From an uncultured Verrucomicrobiales bacterium (GTDB lineage Bacteria > Verrucomicrobiota > Verrucomicrobiia > Verrucomicrobiales > Akkermansiaceae), in NCBI GenBank assembly GCA_937930235.1, contig CALGLJ010000151.1, positions 1 to 37,817 on the forward strand: 37,817 nucleotides of DNA, read 5' to 3'. The notes under the pieces were generated by a model. That model made no database searches. It saw only the letters and a program-made list of their open reading frames with translations, and was not told the DNA's origin. The first letter of the stretch is position 1; every line of letters begins with the position of its first letter. The translations under genes and the position numbers were made by a program. Positions 1 through 8,085 of the stretch are shown here, piece after piece.

Positions 1-908
1 CGAGTGCGGGTCTGGCTTGAGCGCAGCAGGCTATATCGACTCCCCGTAAGGCTGTCATCACCTTGAGCCCGTAGGCTTTTGTGCTCAGCTCTCCTGACTT
101 GATCAACAGCTTCGTTAAGGTGCTTACTCACATGGAAACGATCAAAGACGAGGTCCGCTTCCTCGAAGTTCTTACGAGCAGAGTTGATAAACGCAGGCCA
201 CATATCCAGAGCCACTGCTTCGATCTTAAAGCGGCTCCAGTCGGTCGTGAGGGATTGTTGAATCAAGCGATCACAAGCGGCTTCGGTTCGCTCCTGGGTG
301 ACATCAATGACGCGCCCTTCATCGAGATCGTTGAGCACCGAAATATAGTCATGACCACGACCGAAACTTTTCTCATCAATCCCAACCCGAGAGACTTGGG
401 AGAGATCTCGTTGTGCCAATCCACGTTCTACCGCTCGCTTCATGATCCTCTGGGTGCTTTTCCAGCTTAGCCTCAGCAAAGTTCTGGCAGATTCAATGGT
501 GCGAGCTGTTTCCAAAACGAGGACTGCGAGAGCTTCGAACATCAAAGTGAAGCGAGAGTGCTTTCCAGCCCATGGAACAGGGAGTGTTTTTACGCCACAT
601 TTCGAGCAATCGGAGCGAGGCACTCTTGCTTCGATCATGGTCTCGAAGTTCATCGTATCAAGATGTCTCCAGCGGCGGTGCTTGGTATGATCCTTAACGG
701 AGCATTGCTGATGACACTCAGGACAGCAGAGCTTTTTCTGACTGTGTTCGACCGAGATGACGACTTGAGAGGCTTCAAGGTCGAGATCAACATTGGTAAC
801 AGACCACGGCTCGGCAAGGCCGAGTAATAACGAATAATGGGAATGGAGATTGTGAGTCACTGCGAGGCGAAGATACCTCAAATCCACGTCGTTACGCCTC
901 AAAATCAC
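1..908 (-). CDS. ISL3-family transposase, 3' end outside window
   Basis: This is an open minus-strand frame of 302 codons with no stop before the left edge. It encodes a DDE transposase of the IS204/IS1001/IS1096/IS1165 (ISL3) group. An N-terminal zinc-binding part shows CPEC followed by further cysteines (CSKC-like spacing). It is followed by the HTH/linker region and the start of the RNase H-like catalytic core. The first catalytic Asp is in GIDEKSFGRGHDYIS (about residue 178) and the second in ALDMWPAF (about residue 235). The final Glu would lie past the edge. The core continues through FDRFHVSKHLN and LTGSRY, both typical of the family. The start is uncertain: GTG at 908 follows an in-frame TAG directly, and GTG at 860 is the alternative giving the usual short lead before LLLGL. 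No frameshift is visible in the part present, so it may be intact. Confidence 0.85.
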   Translation of the reverse strand, partial: MILRRNDVDLRYLRLAVTHNLHSHYSLLLGLAEPWSVTNVDLDLEASQVVISVEHSQKKLCCPECHQQCSVKDHTKHRRWRHLDTMNFETMIEARVPRSDCSKCGVKTLPVPWAGKHSRFTLMFEALAVLVLETARTIESARTLLRLSWKSTQRIMKRAVERGLAQRDLSQVSRVGIDEKSFGRGHDYISVLNDLDEGRVIDVTQERTEAACDRLIQQSLTTDWSRFKIEAVALDMWPAFINSARKNFEEADLVFDRFHVSKHLNEAVDQVRRAEHKSLRAQGDDSLTGSRYSLLRSSQTRT

Positions 909-911
909 CCA

Positions 912-930
912 CTAAAATTGCCGAAGAACC
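912..930 (-). repeat. Putative ISL3 terminal inverted repeat
   Basis: Read on the minus strand, 930 to 912 is GGTTCTTCGGCAATTTTAG, matching the general form of ISL3-family ends. It sits a few bases upstream of the first possible transposase start, as expected. The partner repeat is not in the window. Confidence 0.6.
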
Positions 931-991
931 AAAATTTGTGGCATAAAAATTTGCACGTAAAAACCTGCTAAATTCTGGCACTATAAATGTG

Positions 992-1261
992 TTAGCCCTC
1001 ACACCACCAATCTTCTGATCTCATCTCATCTGGCGCATCTTCAGGTTCAAGGCCCAACGCCTCTAGCCACTCAAACCATTCGTCAGAGAGACTTGCCGGA
1101 AGCTTCTTACCGCTAACTGGACAATAAAATATTGTAATTTTTGAAGATCCGCCATCCTGGACACGAATCCCAAATTCTCGGACATGAGGCGAATAACAAA
1201 GACCTCCTTCTAGGTTGCTCAACAATTCGAAAATTTCTGGAAATTCTTCACGAATATTCAT
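992..1261 (-). CDS. Small DUF6980-like protein, function unknown
   Basis: This 89-residue soluble protein has no signal peptide or membrane segment. Its C-terminal half resembles the DUF6980 family as I recall it: a DGGSS motif, then YCPVSGKKLP, then LSDEWFEWLEALG, an acidic stretch, and a closing SEDWW. Family members usually have a second cysteine in the CPxCGKKLP motif, which here is Ser, so a zinc knuckle would be incomplete. The ATG at 1261 lies 17 bases after the stop of the giant membrane protein, on the same strand, so the two may share a transcript. The insertion sequence end lies about 60 bases downstream. No function is known to me. The family assignment rests on recall of the motif. 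Confidence 0.65.
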   Translation of the reverse strand: MNIREEFPEIFELLSNLEGGLCYSPHVREFGIRVQDGGSSKITIFYCPVSGKKLPASLSDEWFEWLEALGLEPEDAPDEMRSEDWWCEG

Positions 1262-1277
1262 TTGATTTTAGTTCCGT

Positions 1278-4200
1278 TTAGCTTGCCGCCCGCTCTTTAC
1301 GGCGTGGGGAGGTCAATCCGACTATGGAGACTGCGAGCACGATCAAGAAGAGAATCAGAAAGGTCCAGAGATTCCCGCTTTGTGCTTTTTTCAGTTTCAA
1401 GTTGAGATGGAGCGCTTCTTCCCCGCTGACCTGAATGCCACGGCGGAAGATGTAGGTTTGCCCCGCTTCAGAAATCACGGGATCCAGCATCGGAGTGACG
1501 GGTTCGGTGACTCTTTGGTGTTTCACCCATTTTTCGGCGATGGTTCCAATCGCTTTATTCACGTCGGCATTATTGGCCTCTACGACATTTGTGAAATCAT
1601 CCTGTCGATAGTTCAAATTTCCGGCGAAGACCGGATTGCTATTGGCCGCCACTTCCAACTGATCATTCAAGAGACCGGCTCCAAGCTCGGCTCGATTATC
1701 GAGGTAGTTTCTCTGAAGCATGGTATTTAATCCCAGAACCGCTTGCTGGGTGACGACATTTCCAAATTGCACCCGCGCATCTTCATTACTCGCTTCATCG
1801 AGTGAGAATTGATTGGAAACCTGTTCCAGAGTAATGGCCGCACGACCATTATATCCTCCTTTGATCAAAGCCGAGACTTGCGCCAATCGTCCGCGTGCAT
1901 CTTTTTCCCGCATCGCTTTACGGAGGGTCACGAGATGGAGGTATTGTTTCTCGGAAATATCATCCGTTTCCTTCCGGGAGTGATAATCAAGGTCACCTCC
2001 AGAATCTTCTAATTCATATCCTCGGGGAAGGCTCACCAACCATTCCACATTCTCAAGCGACTCCCCAATTTTGAAGGCACTGAGAGAAAGCTGATCAAGT
2101 GTTCCCTCGCTCAAGGTAGAGGCGTAGTAAATTCTGACCTGCGCCTGATTTCCGCCAGCCGCCCCCACGAGTTTGAAAAGGTATGAGTCTCCCTTCTTCA
2201 CCACGGTGGCACTCTCTTCGTTGACGAATACCCCAAAGAGTCTGCTGGCAGGCGGAAGCGTTAATTCCAGGGATCCACGCTGAATGATTTCCAATGAGAG
2301 ATCCGCTTGATTCATGAGCTCTCCTACTGGAGAAACTACGGTGAGCAACTTGCCACTTTTCACTCGGATTTTGGATCCCATCACCACCGTGTGACGCTGC
2401 AACGAAACCGTCACCGGATTTACGGGGTCGATGCTTCGTAAAAATTTCGAAGGCACTCCGCTAGCACCTGGCTGTCGTAAGCCTTTCGGTAAGGTCTCCC
2501 AGCTCGCCTGAGTCCAGCCAGCATGATTTCCAAGGGCCAATTCCAGTTGAGAGCCGGGACGCAGGGCGAGGTAAACTTCTTGCTTCCTAGCATCTGGCAC
2601 TAGGACGGCGGCGATTGCCGTATTTTCTGCATTTTGATGATAGTCGATTCTGACATCCACTTGACCTACGACCCGGCGTTTGAATTGAATTTCCCAGAGC
2701 TGGTCTTCCACCTGCACAATATCTCGTACCTCAGCCCCCGAAGCATTAACCGTCCGAAGATCCGTTTCGGTGAGCTTAGGAAGAATCACTCGCAAGCTCC
2801 GAACCGAAGCATGGTCGACCGAGGTTTCTAGGTGGTACCGTGTTTTGGAATACGATTCACGCAGCTCAACCTCTTGCAGTGCTCTCACTGCAATCGATGG
2901 CTTGAGTTGATCCACGGCCAATCCTACCGTCCACGATTTCTGCAGCAAACGATACGCCAAGGATCCCGGTTGATACCCCCCTACAGAGCGAGGATCAAGT
3001 GCAGACACATCCTTACGTGAAGCCGCCTGAAGCTGAATTCCACGACCAGGGACGACGACGAGTTGCCCTGAATCACGAGCTGCTTCTCGGATCAAAAATC
3101 GTGGCACCTGCCAATTCTTAATCGGCAAAGAAGGACTCGCGCCTGCAAGAACGAGATGGAATTTCTGCTCCCCCAAGGTCTTGCCATTGAGATTAAGAAC
3201 GACAATGCGCTGCTTCTTCTCTTCGATTTCCGTCCAATGATTTAAGGCCGCCCCAGAGAGGGATTCGACTTCGAACCCCGAAGGCAGAAGAAAGCTCAGG
3301 CGAAACACTCCTGCACGAGTAATGCGTGCCGTAAAATCAACCCCTAAGACAATCCTCTCATCTCCGAGCGATAGCTTTTGTTCCGAGGTGATTCTTACTT
3401 CAGGAGTGACGGGAGCAACTTTCACATTCAAAGAGGCCTCAGCCTTGGAGTATCGGTAGACTTTTTGTAGCGATGCTTTTTTGGGCAGCATGGCAGCGTT
3501 GAAGTCGGCCACATTGACTAACGAGAGACCTGTTGGTTGGTCTTGATCAAGTTGAGCTTCTTGCCCAAAGGCTAGCGCCACCATGCCCACATCTCCGGAT
3601 GCTTGGGGAATCCTTACCGGAGCCACGATCACCTCAGCTGGGAGTTCTGCTAAGCTGCGCTGAGTAGCGATGAGAAAGGCAAATGGCTTAGACTGGGACG
3701 AAGTGAATTCTAGCTCCAAGACGCTGCGTTCCGGATCAAAACGCCACGGCCCAATGAACGCACTCCGGACATTACTCACGGTAAATCCTTTCGGGATCAA
3801 CACCGACAGCTTATTCAATTGGCCTTGAGAGGGACGAATATTCACGCGATGTCGACCATCCACCACCCCCGGTCCCGGCACAAAAAGGTTATCGACCTCG
3901 GCATAAAAACGGGTCTCTTCCGCCGCGACATCTCGAGCCCGCGGGCTGAGCATTACTTTTACGTCCAGGGCAGGTCCAAACCAGAGCTTGGCCGCACTGC
4001 CTTGCTCGGGCTGAAGCACTTCATGTCCGACGGCTTGCGCAGAGTGAATTCCCCACCCTGCCGCCTCATAGTGCAGCTCCAAAGAACGGACTGCGGCAAT
4101 CGTAGTCAGAAGAGATAGCCCTTTTACCGGGTCAGCGGCGGGAGCTTCGTAGGAAAAACTCAGCTCGTGAATGCCGTCTTCTTCTGGCACCACAAAATAG

Positions 4201-7200
4201 TTCGCCTTTTCATTCACAACCTTAAGCCCCTCTCCCTGAAAGTCTGTCAGAATGCCAGGAGAATGAAGGAGGAGGAATTTCTCCCCAGCTTCGCCGGAGA
4301 TCGTCATACTTGCAGACGCTTTGATCCGATTCGCGCGGAGTTCCCACTTTTCGTGCAGCTCTGCCGCCGATGGCCAACGAGGTCCGGCATCAGCTTCTGG
4401 GATGTTTAGAAAGAATAACAACATCACCACTCCGGGAGTTGAACGCTTATAGACCATAATCCAGTCACGCCAGCGTTGGAGAATGGCGGTGATGAGAAGA
4501 CCCAAGAGAACGATGGCTAGCAAGAGGAAGAACCACCCTGCTCCCGCGACGAAAAGAAGCAGCCCACATGAAAGCGCCACGCCACCCAACACCATGAGTA
4601 AGCGTCGCAGCCCACTGAGACGCCACGCGAACAAGAGCGCTCCCAAACCTAAAATGACGAGAAGGCCACCCAGCTTAGAAGTGCGAGTTTCTTCCACCGC
4701 TTCATGACGCACCTGAAGATTCAGGCTCATTTCTGGCGCCAGAACGGGAACCGCATATTCTAAGACTTGCGATAATTCACTCTCTTGACGCCACCCTAGT
4801 GAAGACATCTTGAGCGAACCTAATAAAAGTACGATGAGTAATAGAGCTCCCACAAAAGACCCCCACCGGCTCCCGCAACACACCATGCGCCATACGATAA
4901 CGAGGGCAAACAAGATCACCCCGAATTCCATCAAGGCATTTTTGACAATCCAATCAAAACCATTTTCCCGCTGACTTGCAGTCAGTAATTCTAAGCCTGA
5001 ACTTCTGAGGGGATGCAACACCCGCCCCGAATCTGCAGCTACTTTCCAATGCGTCATCAACTGAGTCGAGTGACTCACCGCAGGAACCATGAGCGTGACG
5101 GTGTCTCCCGATGAGTCTAAACTCGATCTCATTTCAACGAGGACGGGATCTTTCGCATTGATTGAATCCGGCAAGGGAATGAGCCGCGCTTGCTCCTCTT
5201 CTTTTGCCTTTCGAATCGTTACCGTGTTTCCGTTGACCTTCACCTCATGAATCGTCACCTCATTCGGGACGGTCAACTGTAGAGTCCGCTCACCCTGACT
5301 GCGGACGTGATAGCTCGCCTCAGTCACCACTCCTCCATCACGGGAAATGCGACTGGAAAGCTCCGCATACTCAATCACCTGACGGTCAACTTCACCGCGC
5401 TCATACCACTGGACCTGAGTTGATACTTGGAAAGGACGAGCGGTGTATTGCCATGCTTTGAGCGAAGGAGCATGTGAGAGAAGAGTGTATTCCGCCCGGA
5501 GTTCTAGCGGATCTAATTCTACTAAATTTTCGCTCAGCGCCACATCCCGCAACTCCACTTGTTCTGGACTCACTACCTGCATGTAACCACGCTCACCTTG
5601 CGCGCCAACCGGGGTGAGATCACCCAATGTTAATTTTTCACGAGCATCCTGCTCATATGTAACGAGCAGTTGGTAGGCACCCATCACGGGGCGATGCAGC
5701 GGGACGGTGAGCTCTGTTTCACTTTGGCGAAAATCACGCACATCTTGGCCATCGACACTGAGATTCTCAATCCCGACAGGGACAGTCAATTTCCACTCAT
5801 TGACCGGTGCGCCACTGACAAAATAGTTGAGCAGAACTGAAACATAGGCCGTGTTTTCTTTGAGAGAATAAAGATGGAAGGTATCAGCCTGAATATTCTG
5901 TCCCAGCGCTTCTACCTTCATGGTGGCAGCCCATTGATCGTTCCGAATACGATACACCTGCTGCATGCGGGCATTCCCCTTTTGGAAATGGGCAAGCGGG
6001 ATATCGACTAGACCAGACAACTGACCAGAGGTGATGCGAAAACCAGGAACTGCACTCACTCCGAGTTCTCCACGAATCGATTGAATTCCTGGGTAACTCA
6101 GGGCCGGGAGTTGCCAAGAACCGGCTTTCGCGCCCTCGTTCTTTTCCAAGTGCAGTTTGACCAAACGCCGTCCCATAATCTCCTTTCCAAAGATCACTTT
6201 GAGGCGCTCTTTTTGAGCCACATAGTCCACCACATCAGCCCCGGTCACCGCGACAACAGAATAGTCTGAGGGAATTTGTAATTCCCACTCACGGATCCCC
6301 GCTTCTCGAATGTCCAATTCCAAGTCCGCATGTAAAATACGATCCGTCTCAGTCATCTCATAGACTAGAACCTGCGAGAGATTGATCTCCGGTTTTACGC
6401 GGGCAGCGGCCACGCGGTAGGATCGATTCGCAGACGGGTAACGATAGTAAAATATTTGTCGAGCCTGCACTGAGCGCACCTCGGGATACTGTTCGGGAGA
6501 AAGTTGAGTGAACCCAGACACATTCATCACCTCCAGGCGCACCGCTCCTTCATTGAAAATCCGCACATGACCATAGTGGCGGACGGCACCATTCGGAGTG
6601 AGGCGAAGCGGCTCCACCTGAATGGGCAGCACTTCCAGCGCCGTCTGAGATCGGATCGTAAACTGAGTTTCACTTTTGACCGGGCCACTCAAATGCACCA
6701 GAAGCCTCGCATCCTCCACCGCCCAGCTCAGAATATTTTTCCCCTCCACAGCGAGGATTTCCCCGGTGCCTTCCAGATTCAAAGTCAGGGATTCAAATGC
6801 TCCCTGAAGAGCCTTCACTTTCAGGCTCGTTGTTTGACGGAGTAGGCCCGCACCGACACTGACATCCGTGAGCGCTTCACTGGTGAAAAAGAGCTTTCCG
6901 TCTCCGGTTTCACGTTTCGTCTGCCAGGCGAGATCCACTTGACCCGAGGCTGGTAAAAATCCCTGCCCTTCCACGAGGACGATCGATTTCGTTGGAAGAA
7001 AACTCACCGAAGGAGGAAGCCCCGTGAGCACGAGAGGCACGACAGACCCACCCGGCACGGTAAAGTCAAACCCTCGCCAGCTCTCACCTTCTTTAAGAAT
7101 CACCGGCGCTACAAAGGTGAACTCGACCGGATACACTCCTGCTTCCTGAAAAGTCAGTTGGTACACGGGCACCTCATCACGATAAATGAGTGAGAGTTTC

Positions 7201-7973
7201 TCATGCCCCATCATGGGGGCCGCCTTCCCACTCAGGAGATCCAGAGAGACCTCCTCTTCTCCCGTGACATTTGCCAGCCCCGTTAGGGTAAAAATTGCCG
7301 AGTCACCCTTCAGAGAACCGGTCAGTTTCATCTCCCTGAGTTCCACTGATTGGGGGCGAGAGGCCGGGCGAAACACCTCGACCATCAGGGCCACTTCATC
7401 CGTCACAAAGAGCTTCCCTTCTTCTTCCAATGGGATCGCCCCATCCGCGCTGATCAGGCGATACGATAGACCTTTATCTGAAAGCAAATACTGGGCGGTA
7501 AAGCCGGATGCGTCACCGGGGCCGAAAGATGTCGCTTCCATTTCAAAAGGAAGATCGAAGTCGCGGCGTTCGAAGAGTGCGTTGGCAATAAGAGTTTTGG
7601 TGGCCTTGGGATCCTTCGGGACCAGATCGAGGAAACGTTGATCTCCCTCTTTTCTCACCGACCATTCTTTGACCTGATCTCCTGTCACCTGCCGCACGCG
7701 AGCATCGGCAAAGAGTTCAACCGAGAGCGATTTTGCCTCTCCTTGAATGATCGAAAAATTGAAGATCGCCTGTTCTCGAATCACTTGAGGGAAAAACATC
7801 GTCTGCGATTTCACCTCTACATTATAGAAGAGCGGAGTCTCAGGTTTCACGCCATGAGCTTCAATGATGAGCTTGTTCCCATCATCACCGATTTCTGTTT
7901 GGACAGTCGCTTTATCAGCAGTCTGTGAGAAGGCATGGGTGAGCAGGATCAGAAAAAGAAGTATGGGTTTCAT
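1278..7973 (-). CDS. Giant (2231 aa) membrane-anchored envelope protein with repeated beta-modules
   Basis: I do not recognise a named family. Residues 1-16 form a signal peptide ending near AFSQ. An ectodomain of about 1000 residues follows, then a membrane cluster with hydrophobic segments near 1017-1033, 1038-1056, 1101-1118, 1125-1144 and 1147-1165. A second signal-peptide-like stretch (Met1173 to about Ala1196, ending EADAG) precedes another ectodomain of roughly 1000 residues. A C-terminal membrane helix (LWTFLILFLIVLAVSIVG) is followed by a basic tail. Both ectodomains contain recurring modules with the pattern W-x-L-x-x-P-x-x-x-x-V-x-x-V-x-G, near residues 561, 724, 898, 1386, 1558, 1726 and 1899, suggesting tandem beta-sandwich domains. 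The two-part architecture suggests an ancient fusion of two envelope proteins. It lies 112 bases downstream of the VWA protein on the same strand, and a shared role at the cell envelope is inferred. ATG at 7973 has no clear ribosome-binding site. Confidence 0.85.
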   Translation of the reverse strand: MKPILLFLILLTHAFSQTADKATVQTEIGDDGNKLIIEAHGVKPETPLFYNVEVKSQTMFFPQVIREQAIFNFSIIQGEAKSLSVELFADARVRQVTGDQVKEWSVRKEGDQRFLDLVPKDPKATKTLIANALFERRDFDLPFEMEATSFGPGDASGFTAQYLLSDKGLSYRLISADGAIPLEEEGKLFVTDEVALMVEVFRPASRPQSVELREMKLTGSLKGDSAIFTLTGLANVTGEEEVSLDLLSGKAAPMMGHEKLSLIYRDEVPVYQLTFQEAGVYPVEFTFVAPVILKEGESWRGFDFTVPGGSVVPLVLTGLPPSVSFLPTKSIVLVEGQGFLPASGQVDLAWQTKRETGDGKLFFTSEALTDVSVGAGLLRQTTSLKVKALQGAFESLTLNLEGTGEILAVEGKNILSWAVEDARLLVHLSGPVKSETQFTIRSQTALEVLPIQVEPLRLTPNGAVRHYGHVRIFNEGAVRLEVMNVSGFTQLSPEQYPEVRSVQARQIFYYRYPSANRSYRVAAARVKPEINLSQVLVYEMTETDRILHADLELDIREAGIREWELQIPSDYSVVAVTGADVVDYVAQKERLKVIFGKEIMGRRLVKLHLEKNEGAKAGSWQLPALSYPGIQSIRGELGVSAVPGFRITSGQLSGLVDIPLAHFQKGNARMQQVYRIRNDQWAATMKVEALGQNIQADTFHLYSLKENTAYVSVLLNYFVSGAPVNEWKLTVPVGIENLSVDGQDVRDFRQSETELTVPLHRPVMGAYQLLVTYEQDAREKLTLGDLTPVGAQGERGYMQVVSPEQVELRDVALSENLVELDPLELRAEYTLLSHAPSLKAWQYTARPFQVSTQVQWYERGEVDRQVIEYAELSSRISRDGGVVTEASYHVRSQGERTLQLTVPNEVTIHEVKVNGNTVTIRKAKEEEQARLIPLPDSINAKDPVLVEMRSSLDSSGDTVTLMVPAVSHSTQLMTHWKVAADSGRVLHPLRSSGLELLTASQRENGFDWIVKNALMEFGVILFALVIVWRMVCCGSRWGSFVGALLLIVLLLGSLKMSSLGWRQESELSQVLEYAVPVLAPEMSLNLQVRHEAVEETRTSKLGGLLVILGLGALLFAWRLSGLRRLLMVLGGVALSCGLLLFVAGAGWFFLLLAIVLLGLLITAILQRWRDWIMVYKRSTPGVVMLLFFLNIPEADAGPRWPSAAELHEKWELRANRIKASASMTISGEAGEKFLLLHSPGILTDFQGEGLKVVNEKANYFVVPEEDGIHELSFSYEAPAADPVKGLSLLTTIAAVRSLELHYEAAGWGIHSAQAVGHEVLQPEQGSAAKLWFGPALDVKVMLSPRARDVAAEETRFYAEVDNLFVPGPGVVDGRHRVNIRPSQGQLNKLSVLIPKGFTVSNVRSAFIGPWRFDPERSVLELEFTSSQSKPFAFLIATQRSLAELPAEVIVAPVRIPQASGDVGMVALAFGQEAQLDQDQPTGLSLVNVADFNAAMLPKKASLQKVYRYSKAEASLNVKVAPVTPEVRITSEQKLSLGDERIVLGVDFTARITRAGVFRLSFLLPSGFEVESLSGAALNHWTEIEEKKQRIVVLNLNGKTLGEQKFHLVLAGASPSLPIKNWQVPRFLIREAARDSGQLVVVPGRGIQLQAASRKDVSALDPRSVGGYQPGSLAYRLLQKSWTVGLAVDQLKPSIAVRALQEVELRESYSKTRYHLETSVDHASVRSLRVILPKLTETDLRTVNASGAEVRDIVQVEDQLWEIQFKRRVVGQVDVRIDYHQNAENTAIAAVLVPDARKQEVYLALRPGSQLELALGNHAGWTQASWETLPKGLRQPGASGVPSKFLRSIDPVNPVTVSLQRHTVVMGSKIRVKSGKLLTVVSPVGELMNQADLSLEIIQRGSLELTLPPASRLFGVFVNEESATVVKKGDSYLFKLVGAAGGNQAQVRIYYASTLSEGTLDQLSLSAFKIGESLENVEWLVSLPRGYELEDSGGDLDYHSRKETDDISEKQYLHLVTLRKAMREKDARGRLAQVSALIKGGYNGRAAITLEQVSNQFSLDEASNEDARVQFGNVVTQQAVLGLNTMLQRNYLDNRAELGAGLLNDQLEVAANSNPVFAGNLNYRQDDFTNVVEANNADVNKAIGTIAEKWVKHQRVTEPVTPMLDPVISEAGQTYIFRRGIQVSGEEALHLNLKLKKAQSGNLWTFLILFLIVLAVSIVGLTSPRRKERAAS

Positions 7974-8085
7974 CGTTCGGTTTTAAAAAAATCGGGGTCT
8001 AGGAGAGAATCTGAGGCGTCGTAGAAAAAGAGATCTTCTGAACTTCGCACAGATTTTGCGGGCGTGTGTAAATGGGACGTAAATA

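Larger units (their letters stand above)
1..930 (-). mobile_element. ISL3-family insertion sequence, partial (cut by left edge)
   Basis: The minus strand carries an ISL3-type transposase reading towards position 1. Just upstream of it, on the minus strand from position 930, lies a sequence starting GGTTCTTCGGCAATTTTAG, which has the form of an ISL3 terminal inverted repeat (family elements commonly begin GG-T/C-TCTTCGG). I therefore place one end of the element at 930. The other end is outside the window, so neither the matching repeat nor the 8-bp target duplication typical of the family can be confirmed. The bases next to the end, AAAATTTG (931-938), are the candidate duplication. Confidence 0.8.

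Noticed and set aside
81-827. Plus-strand open frames across 81-470, 442-690 and 558-827
   Set aside because: They lie antisense to the ISL3 transposase, whose minus-strand frame is continuous and carries recognisable family motifs.
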